DNA from: Fallopia convolvulus
Lineage: Eukaryota; Streptophyta; Magnoliopsida; Caryophyllales; Polygonaceae
Assembly: GCA_964016875.1 (NCBI GenBank)
Contig: OZ024724.1
Location: 36,107,786-36,171,785, forward strand
DNA length: 64,000 nt
Direction of reading: 5' to 3'
Both the position numbers and the translations under genes were made by a program. Shown here in pieces: positions 55,865-64,000 of this stretch (the first letter of the stretch is position 1; each line of letters begins with the position of its first letter). A model generated the notes under the pieces. It was not told where the DNA came from, made no database searches, and saw only the letters and a list, made by a program, of their open reading frames with translations.

Positions 55865-56110
55865 CTCTCGAACAAAGCAAATTGATATTCACCATCACTT
55901 CTTAAGAGAAAATGTTGAGAAGGGTTTTATTAAGATTGATCATTGCAGGACTGAAAACCAAGTGTTAGATATCTTCACCGAGGCCTTAGACAGAAAACCT
56001 TATGAAAATTTGAGGATTCTCTTAGGGATGATCATCATGAACTAATCAAGTGTCGGTCCACTATTCCTCCAATGATTAGCTAGAAAATCTTTTGATATTG
56101 AGGGAGTAGT
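55865..56110 (+). pseudogene. RNase H tail and polypurine tract of the plus-strand Copia
   Basis: Reads SRTKQIDIHHHFLRENVEKG and LDIFTEALD, the end of a Copia RNase H, followed by a stop and a polypurine-like TTGAGGGAGTAGTG near 56098. About 100 codons between this and 54890 are missing. Confidence 0.7.
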
Positions 56111-56896
56111 GCTAATGGTGATTTCTTTCTGCATTTATTTATTTATAATGATTTGTATAAGTTACATGATATCTAAGTTGCATGTCTTCATACTAAAATT
56201 GAGACTTCGTTGCATATCTTAAAAGCTTTTCTTTATGGCCCAAAAGGACTCACTTGATCTATTCTATCCCTTACTACAAGCTAATATGATAGTTGGTTAT
56301 ACAATTGTCACAAGCCATGGTCCATGTAAACATTTCCTATGAACCCTTCTTTTAAACCCTTGAAATGGGATTCAATTACCTGGAGCATTATAATTTTCGT
56401 TACCTTGTGTGTTTATAATTTGGATATGCTTGCTTTATATGTTTTTATCCGTAAATCCTATCGAAAACCAACCCTTTCTATTCCACTCAAGCAAAGGACT
56501 ATGAGGGAGAAAATCATAATTGAAAAATGTAGGGGATTTGTGGTTGAGAGAAAAAAGGCAGAATATCAGTTGATACGAGAGGAACATAAAATCAAAAATT
56601 AAAATCATTATTAGAGGAGAGACATACGACAATGACAACTTGATACTTTGGGATTTGTAGGTAATTATTGTGATTGGATGCGCATTGGAACGATAAATTT
56701 GATCCGTTGAGAGTAATTATTCAAGTAGCAAGTAAAAATTATAGCCTTAGAGGGATCATCAGATGGAAGGTAAGAATATCTTGCCCAAATCTTTTATTTC
56801 CTTCTTCTTATCCCTTTGCGTATAAATTCCCACATACCAAAGAACTAAAACTTCTTTCCGCTCTTATAATCTAAATCACTCCTTGCTTGTCAAGAA

Positions 56897-56900
<4 letters not shown>
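56111..56900. other. No recognised gene
   Basis: Would be the 3' LTR region of the plus-strand Copia, but no paired LTR was found. The ORF at 56339-56602 resembles nothing I know. Confidence 0.35.

Positions 56901-56947
<47 letters not shown>
56901..56947. repeat. (CT)n then (CG)n microsatellite
   Basis: About 19 CT units followed by a short CG run. Confidence 0.95.
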
Positions 56948-56948
<1 letters not shown>

Positions 56949-56989
56949 TTCTTGCTTCCACAAAAAATATCAAATCCTAAATTCTCAAA

Positions 56990-57456
56990 ATATCAACATC
57001 ACATCAATATTGGAAATCCTTCCATGATTGACATCTCCGCCCTCACTACTTCCGAGAGGGATATGGTTCTCACGGACCTCTCTGCCCAAAATCCTAAAAC
57101 CGCCACACCTCAAAACCCTAACTGACTTCCATTCCAATGATCTCTCTTGACAAACTCGTCGATTTGGCGAAAAAGGTGGAGGAAGAGGTTGAGAAGAACA
57201 CATCTCTAGGGATACTGATGCCATAATCCTTGATGACGACGAAGGCGAAGTGGTGGTGGATGACGCCATAGCATCACGGGTTTGATACAATCCAATGGTG
57301 GCGCTTCAAAATCTTACTGTTTCTATGGAGAGGGGCATATTTTTCGGTCATTTAGGCAAAGAGGCTCACATGGAAGATTTGGAGAAGAAGCACAACAAGG
57401 CTCTGAGGAATCAGATGATACGTGATTGCCTCGGATTACTCCTTAGAAACCTCGTA
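56990..57456 (+). other. Possible host-gene or element fragment, unrecognised
   Basis: Short plus-strand frames with fairly gene-like composition. One has IDISALTTSERDMVL. Another has LDKLVDLAKKVEEEVEKN. A third (57295-57456) has MVALQNLTVSMERGIFFGHL and a charged helix. They are in different frames with stops between. I do not recognise the family. The sequence is cut off by the LTR at 57457. Confidence 0.3.
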
Positions 57457-58332
57457 TGTAACCCACACAAGTCCCGATCTTGCCTTGTAATCGAAATTCC
57501 AACCTGAAATTGCTCTCAATATCAATTGTAATGCAAACAAGGAGTTCAAACTGGATTATGAATGAAACTGGTTTGAATCACTAGATTGAATCAAAAGAGA
57601 TAGTTCAATTCAATTGGCTCTAATGCTAAATCCAATTGATGAACTCGATTGATCTTTAACAATCAAAACTAGAACTAATCAATTGATCAATTGAATGAAA
57701 CAAACTTAATTAAACACAAAGAACAAGAGAGAGAATTCAGATGGTATGGTGATGATGAACGATCGATTGCAATGCTTCAACACACGTGAGTTTTTGGAGC
57801 CCAAGGGATAGATTAAACAAATTTGGGTTTAATCTCTCTCAAGCTGATTTTTATTAATGAAATTGCAAAGTATTTAAAGGCAATACAAAACTGAATCTTG
57901 GAGCGCAAGTAACAAGGCATGGCCGGCCCTAGAGGGGTAGAAAAGGCCTTTGCTTGCTTCCCAAGATATAATAAAATATCTATCTCGAACAAACTAGATC
58001 TCCCTTAAATAAAATAAATCAAAGATGATTTATTTATTTAAGGAAAATATCCTAACAAACTTAAAATATCTAAAAGATATAATAAAACACAAGAGAGAGA
58101 TTATCAACCACTAACAACTTGCCTATGGCCGAAATCTCCATCATAAAACCGAAATTATATTGTTCAACTTAAACATAAATAAAGATGATATTTTCCAATA
58201 TTTAGATTGGTCAAGTCAAAGGGTTGAATTTGACCCATGTAACTTCTCATCTCACCCTATCACTTACTAAATTCAGCCCTAAAGTGAGACAAGCTATTTC
58301 ATGTTTCTAAAATAAGGAACTAGATGTGAAAC
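57457..58332 (-). repeat. Probable 3' LTR of a chromovirus-like gypsy element
   Basis: Between the unrecognised fragment and the pol stop. Plus-strand start TGTAACCCACAC. On the minus strand, AAGTGGGCGAG after the pol stop would be the polypurine tract. The partner LTR lies beyond 64000, so both boundaries are estimates. Confidence 0.5.
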
Positions 58333-58345
58333 TCGCCCACTTGAA

Positions 58346-59515
58346 TTAATCCATTGAATCTGGGCTTAGTTGATGCCGAATGCAAGTGGCCCATCTCGTC
58401 TTGCTGGACCCTTCAACAATGGCTGTTAATCGAACTAAGATCGTCGTCGTGCCTTGAACAATCTTCTTAGCCCGACTCCTAGTAATTGGTCCATCAGATG
58501 GCACTCGAATCAACTCATCGACGTCGGTAGGAGACATGGCTGGCTTCACTACATCATTCTCCTCCACTTGAGCTCGAATTGTCTTTGATTCGACGTCGGA
58601 ATCAAAATCTGGCACATAAAGAGAAAGATCAGCCACATTAAATGTCGGATGGACATTATACTCACCAAGCAAGTCGACATGATAAGCATTAGGGCCGATT
58701 CTTTTGAGTATTCTGAACAGTCCATCTCCACGTTGATCTAGCTTGTTCTTCCTTTGGTTTGGGAACCTCTCCTTCTTAAAATGCACCCAAACAAGATCAC
58801 CTTCTTCAAAGATCACTTGTTTTTGCCCCTTGTAAGCATGGGCCTTGTACTTCATGGATTTCCTCTCCAAGTGCATCTTAGTTCTCTCATGTAGCTTCTT
58901 CACAAACTCAGCCCTCTTGTCAGCTTCAAAGCCCTCTTTTCCCTTGTATGGCTGAGGTGTCAAGTCCACTGACGTCCTTGGATTCAGCCCATAAACAACC
59001 TCGAAAGGGGTCATTTTTGTAGTTGAATGCATTGACCTGTTGTAAGCAAACTCCACAAAAGGCAAAACATCTTCCCAATCTTTGAGGTTAGCTTTAAGCC
59101 TAGTTCTTAATAAAACCCCTAATGTTCTATTAGTAACTTCATTTTGCCCATCAGTTTGTGGATGGCATGAGGTAGAAAATAACAGCTTAGTTCCCAACTT
59201 AGACCATAAACTTTTCCAAAAATAACTCAAAAACATAGCATCACGATCTGAAACTATTGAACAAGGAATGTCATGCAACCTAACAACTTCTCCATAGAAC
59301 AAATCAACAATATACTCAACATCATCAGTCGTGTGACATGGAATAAAATGAGCCATTTTAGAAAAACGGTCTACAACCACAAAAATTGAATCTATACCTT
59401 TCCTAGTTCTAGGCAAACCAACAATGAAGTCCACAGAAATGTCCTCGCAAGGTGAACTAGGAATAGGCAAGGGCTTGTACAAGCCATAAGGGTGTAATCT
59501 ACATTTGCCTTTAGC
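58346..59515 (-). pseudogene. Gypsy integrase region
   Basis: A 378-codon open frame with the integrase core (SVDFIVGLPRT, IVSDRDAMF, HPQTDGQNEV) and a C-terminal region ending GPITRSRAKKI. The catalytic D, D and E are present. The stop at 59514-59516 replaces the last Cys of the zinc-binding CVVC, so this part is cut from the rest of pol. Confidence 0.88.
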
Positions 59516-61250
59516 TCACACAACACAACTTTTGACAAACCAAAGCACATAATTACTCATTTTTGGCCAATAGTAGTGTTCTTTTAAGCCTTCTAAAGTT
59601 TTCTCTAACTCTCTATGCCCTCTTGATTCATGCACCTCTTTAGTTAAAAGCCTACAAATACTAGATGAAGGTATGCATAATTTTCCAGCTTTAAACAAAT
59701 AACCATCATCAATAAAGTAGGAATCAATTTCTCCCCTAGACATGCAATTCTTATAAATTTCAGCAAATTGAGGATCACTAGTATACAATTCCTTAATCAT
59801 TGCAAAATCAAGGATTTTCACATCACATTGGTTCAAGAGAACGTACCTGCGAGAAAGGGCGTCAGCTACCACATTCTCTTTGCCTTTCTTATGCTTTACA
59901 ACATAAGGAAAGGTCTCCATGAATTCAACCCATCTTGCATGTCGCCTACTGAGTCTGGATTGGCCTATACTTCAAGGCCTCATGATTAGAATGAATTACA
60001 AACTCTTTAAGCCACAAATAGTGAGACCAAGTTTTAAAACCCTAATTAAAGCATAAAGTTCTTTATCAAATGTAGGGTAATTCAACTCAGCCCCACTAAG
60101 CTTTTCACAGAAATAAGCTATGGGTTTCTTGTCTTGCAAGTGGACGCCTCCTATGCCATGGTCTGATGCATCCACCTCAATCTCGAATGCTTTGTAGAAA
60201 TCAGGATGTTGGAGCACCAGGGCGTTGCACAACCTGTCCTTCAAAGTGTTGAAGGCGTTCTCTTGTTGATCTCTCCATTTAAATGATGAATCCTTCTTTG
60301 TAAGCTCATGGAGAGGGGCTGCAATTGTGCTGAAATCACGCACAAACCGTCTATAGAAGCCAGCCAAGCCGAGGAAGGATGGAAGCATAGTAGGTGTAGT
60401 CGGCTGTGGCCACTCCTTGATATCCTTGATTTTGTCTTCATCTACCTTCAATCCACCTTTATACACAACAAAACCAAGAAAAGCAGTACACTCCAAGCAA
60501 AAATAACACTTCTTTAAATTAACATAAAGCTTTTCTAATCTCAAAGTGTCCAAAACAACCCTAAGATGATCTACATGTTCATGCAAAGTTTTGCTATAAA
60601 CTAAGATATCATCAAAGTAGACTACAAAAAATTTCCCTAAGTATCTTCTTAAAACATGGTTCATAAGCCTCTTGAAAGTACTAGGTGCATTAGTTAATCC
60701 AAAAGGCATTACTAACCATCCATATAAATCATACTTAGTCTTAAAAGCAGTTTTTCACTCATCCCCTTCCCTCATTCTAATTTGATGGTACCCACTTCTT
60801 AAATCAATTTTCCAAAAGAAATTAGCACCATGCAATTCATCAAGCATATCATCTAATCTAGGAATGGGATGGTGTTACTTAACTATTATTTGGTTGATCG
60901 CTTTGCAATCAACACACATTCTCCAAGTGCCATCTTTCTTTGGCACCAATATCACAAGAACTGCGCATGGACTGAGTGATTCACGAACATAGCCTTTGTC
61001 CATGAGGTCTTGCACTTGTCTTTGAAGCTCATTAGTTTCCTCTAGACTTGCTCTATAAGCTGCACGGTTTGGTAATGAAGCTCCAGGCACCAAATTAATT
61101 TGATGCTCAATGCCTCTTATTGGTGGAAGGCCTTGTGGCAACTCTTCAGGCATAACATCTTCAAATTCATGTAAAAGATCCTGAATACACTTTCGAAGAT
61201 GTCTTAATTTAGGATTAGTACTTCTTTCCTCATAAGAAGTAAACAAAGAG
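59516..61250 (-). pseudogene. Gypsy RT and RNase H region
   Basis: RT begins near 61170 (INLVPGASLPNRAAYR; WRMCVDCKAIN near 60920). It continues after a frameshift with MPFGLTNAPSTF and the catalytic YFDD (residues 31-34 of the frame starting 60709). RNase H (VDASDHGIGG) and KGKENVVADALSRRY follow. A TGA near 60752 stands where the family has TGG (GDEWKTAF). Another frameshift lies near 59950-59995. Confidence 0.88.
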
Positions 61251-62238
61251 AAGTAGGGAAAGAAGTACTAGACTGTGCTATTAGAGAGCGCTTTTCTACA
61301 CTACCTTTTAAGCCGATTTTTGGATCCTTTTGCAGTCGTTTTTCTTCTTGTATTGTAGCTCTCTAAATTTCTGAATTGCTCCCAAAATTTGAGCCAGAAC
61401 GCCCAAGTGGTTTGAGAGATAGCCCCGTTTTCGTGTCAGTTGCGTTGTTAGAAGTATGGCTCGACACTTTTAACGATTGGGGAGGCTTTTCTCGGCATTA
61501 TTTGTCCCATTCAGTAGCTCCACTTGTGCTTAATGTTGTCCTAAAATTTGAGCCAGAACGCCCGGGTGGAGACTGGGAAACGCCGGGCTTGTTTATGGTT
61601 GTGTCGAGCGCTGAGCGGTGCGCCGCAACCTTAGCCATTGCTTCAGCCTCTTCCTTTTCTTCCTTGGCACGCCTTAGTGCCCTAGCTTGATCTCTTCGGA
61701 CCTGGTCTAGTAAAACTTGTTGGGGCGACAATGGTAGAAGAGAAACTCTCCTCCCGTCATAGTTAAACTAATAGTTACTAAGCATGCCATCATAAATAAC
61801 TCTCCTATCGAATAACCATGGTCTTCCTAACAAGATATGAGTGCACTCCATGTTTACCACATCACACATGATATCATCAACATAATTACCAATGGAAACA
61901 CGAACTAAGCACTGATGAGTAACAAGATTGAGACCATAACTAGTAGCCCTAGATTATGTTTTTAATTGTAAGTGATCAACTACTTTAGCATTAATAATAT
62001 TACAACAGGTACCACTCTCAATTATCATGCATAAAACTTGATTCTTCACAGTACACCTAGTATGAAAAATATTTTCCCTTTGATCTAGCCTAGGTGTTTC
62101 TTGTAAAGTAAGAGTACGCATGGTTACCAAGGTTAAAGGCTGTTCGGTGCAATCAGGTTCTATGGCCTCCACGTCCTCCTCTTCTTTTCCAATACTCTCC
62201 TCCTCCACTTGATTTGGAGGTATTTCTTCATCACTCAC
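61251..62238 (-). pseudogene. Gypsy protease and protease-RT linker
   Basis: The protease frame (61954-62238) reads LCMIIESGTCCNI, so the usual catalytic Asp is Glu here and the enzyme should be dead. The linker frame (61498-61731) is an Arg/Glu/Ala-rich helix (LLDQVRRDQARALRRAKEEK), likely a coiled coil. The residues GRSGSNF appear twice, from a duplication about 164 bp apart (near 61383 and 61547). Confidence 0.7.
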
Positions 62239-63666
62239 ATAACCACCATTAGTGGTAAGGAGTACTTGCTTTTGGTTTGGATAATCCTTAGCATAATGAC
62301 CTCGTCCTTGGCATTTGTAACAAACTATGTCACGTGTCCTTTGGTGCGTTTGAGGTGCATTCGTGGGACGCCTAGGGCCTTGTGTACATGGTTTAGGTGA
62401 GCTAAAAGCTCCCTTTTACTACATAGAAGGATTAGAAGAATAAGAATTGAAATTTGAACTAGAGTTAGGAGTATACCTTTTTGGTGCATTCCAAGCTTCT
62501 TTCTTCTTCCTATGATGTTGCTCAGAGAGTGGTTGGGCTGAATGCACTAATCCATTGAGATCCTTGATTTGTTGAATCTCAAGTGTGTCTTTAATAGCTT
62601 GATTCAGTTCAGCCATGAATTGGGTCCTCAAAGACCTCTGAGAATGATGAATTCCAGCCTTGAAGTTCAAATCTTCAAGCTCATTGAAGTACTCAGTTGG
62701 TGACTTGGTTCCTTGTTTGCATGTGACAACTTTAAGTCTCGTGTTCTCGGTGTGTTCTTATGGCACATACTTCTTTCTCATGACAAACTTCAACTGGCCC
62801 CAAGTTTCAATAGGTGGCAAGGCCTTTCGAACTCTATCTTCCTTCATTCTGTGCCACGAATTTCTAGCGGTTCCAACAAAGTGAATAACAACAACAACAA
62901 CTTTATCCCATTCTTCATAGCCCATGTGATCTAGAATGAAGTTTGTAGCTTGCTCCCATTCTAGATACGTCTTCGGATTGAGCTCTTCGCTGAATGGCTC
63001 TATTTTAATCTTAATGTCATGTTTGCCAATTTGAGTGACATTCTGATTGGCGTTGTTGTTGGATTGCCTTTGTACTCCATAAGCCGGTGGAATCTCTTCT
63101 ACAACCTCAGCTTGATTGTAGAAATCATCAAGGGGAGGATGCCATGGGCGTCTTTCTTCCCCGGGATAGCCATAAGTCACATCATCATAAGGATTGTTGT
63201 ATTGTTGTTGTTGATAATGAGTGGCTTGAGGAAACCGTGCCGATTGTTGAGTGTATAATTGTTGATGTGTAACCGGTAGCTGCCTCATCCCATTGCCTCT
63301 TCCTCTACCTCGGCTGCCATTTGGAGAATATTGGCCAGGTAGATCATTTTCTCTATTGTAGCTAGCAAGCACATCATGCTCTTCATCTACTACATGCTGT
63401 TTGCCCTTGTTTCTAGCTGAGGCATGATTCGGGTCATCCGAAAGATGAATTGCAGGGGAAACTTTTTGACTTGATTGAGAGGATTCTATTAAGGTTGCAA
63501 GTTGCTCCTCTATACGCTGCATTCTTGGGTTCAATGCCGCTGTTGCAACTTCCGCAGCTCATTGTTGACCATCTCTTATACTCTCACTAATAGACAATAT
63601 AATGAAATCGATTGCCTCCTTAGTAAGATTCAATTCAGCCGAGTTAGGCTCGGTTGGGATCACCAT
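62239..63666 (-). pseudogene. Gypsy gag
   Basis: A start at 63666 (MVIPTEPNSAEL) meets a TGA at 63559-63561. The main frame continues (63534-62758) with a low-complexity Tyr/Gln-rich part and a capsid domain (YLEWEQATNFILDHMGYEEW; ETWGQLKFVMRKKYVP) up to a stop near 62758, then resumes at 62670-62419. The zinc knuckle near 62300-62335 has lost its last Cys (CYKCQGRGHYAKDY). The product is inactive as it stands. Confidence 0.85.
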
Positions 63667-64000
63667 TGTTATCCTGAAACAAGCAAGAAAAACGAGAGAG
63701 TAGTGTGTTCTAAAAGCAAACTGAACAAGCAATACCACACCTTAATCAAGCCAAAACTTGCCTCAAAGCAATCCAATCAACTAATTCAGTTTTTGGGTTG
63801 AAATGAGGGAGTAAAGGTGTAGATATGGTGTTCTAATGATAGATAAAGAAAAATATGCAGTTCAAGCAATTAGCAAGTATGCAACTAGACATGCAAGCAA
63901 TGCAATATATCCCTTTATAAGCTTTTAAACACAAACAACATCTCAATTGACTCTATGCAAGTTAATAAAGCCAATTAATGCATCCAAGGACAAAAATAAG
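63667..64000. other. Leader of the gypsy element, window edge
   Basis: A/C-rich sequence upstream of gag on the minus strand. No primer site or LTR end is visible before the window stops. Confidence 0.5.

Larger units (their letters stand above)
57457..64000 (-). mobile_element. Chromovirus-like Ty3/gypsy element, partial and decayed
   Basis: Order on the minus strand: gag, protease, RT, RNase H, integrase, polypurine tract, LTR. The 5' LTR and primer site are outside the window. RT sequence such as LPPIRGIEHQINLVPGA and YFDDILVYS is typical of CRM/Reina-type chromoviruses. I see no clear chromodomain after integrase. Stops and frameshifts are scattered throughout. Confidence 0.85.

Noticed and set aside
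56883..57125. An 80-codon ORF starting with Ser-Leu repeats, like a signal peptide
   Set aside because: The repeat comes from the CT microsatellite; not evidence of a protein.

Overview
The window is nuclear DNA from a flowering plant, most likely a eudicot. The evidence is a spliced gene for the LSD1-type histone demethylase FLOWERING LOCUS D, a single-exon PADRE/DUF4228 stress-response gene, and a surrounding mass of plant-type LTR retrotransposons (Athila-type Ty3/gypsy, Ty1/copia, a chromovirus-like gypsy) with MITE-like and hAT-like DNA elements. I see no sequence feature that fixes the species.

Layout. 1-14.2 kb: an old degenerate frame with a zinc-knuckle-like motif, split by a complete, young Athila element on the minus strand (450-13973; LTRs about 1.5 kb and roughly 99% alike by eye; target duplication CTCCA; tRNA-Asp primer site; long gag-protease, RT-RNaseH-integrase and ATHILA-family ORFs). 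14.2-19.1 kb: nested small repeats, including three copies of a foldback-like unit full of the ATTTGTTCAT / ATGAACAAAT word, two of which form a hairpin-capable inverted repeat. 19.16-22.9 kb: FLD, four coding exons, apparently intact. 24.9-25.5 kb: the PADRE gene. 26.65-31.5 kb: a structurally complete Copia element (166-bp LTRs, target duplication TTAGT, initiator-tRNA-Met primer site) with a frameshifted gag-pol, sitting in the LTR of an older, wrecked Copia (about 31.5-33.2 kb). 35.7-48.7 kb: a degenerate hAT-like element with an 8-bp target duplication, split by a second, decayed Athila element (35759-47679, plus strand). 49-57.4 kb: MITE-like repeats, RNase-H and Copia remnants, a microsatellite and unrecognised fragments. 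57.45 kb to the end: most of a decayed chromovirus-like gypsy element on the minus strand, running out of the window.

The most unusual signal is in the Athila family. Both copies carry a palindromic word centred on CGTTAACG (at least 27 exact copies counted by eye, none noticed elsewhere in the window). It usually lies in phased runs of two to four units about 21 bp apart, about two turns of DNA helix and exactly seven codons. The runs occur in LTRs, untranslated spacers and the non-conserved linkers of the ORFs, and within the ORFs they are read in different frames. That points to a signal kept or amplified at DNA level, not a protein motif. I know of no described function for it.

Only the two host genes look like working non-transposon genes. 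They share strand but lie about 2 kb apart and have no evident functional link. FLD is predicted to demethylate histone H3 in the autonomous flowering pathway; its start codon is only about 150 bp from the nearest repeat.
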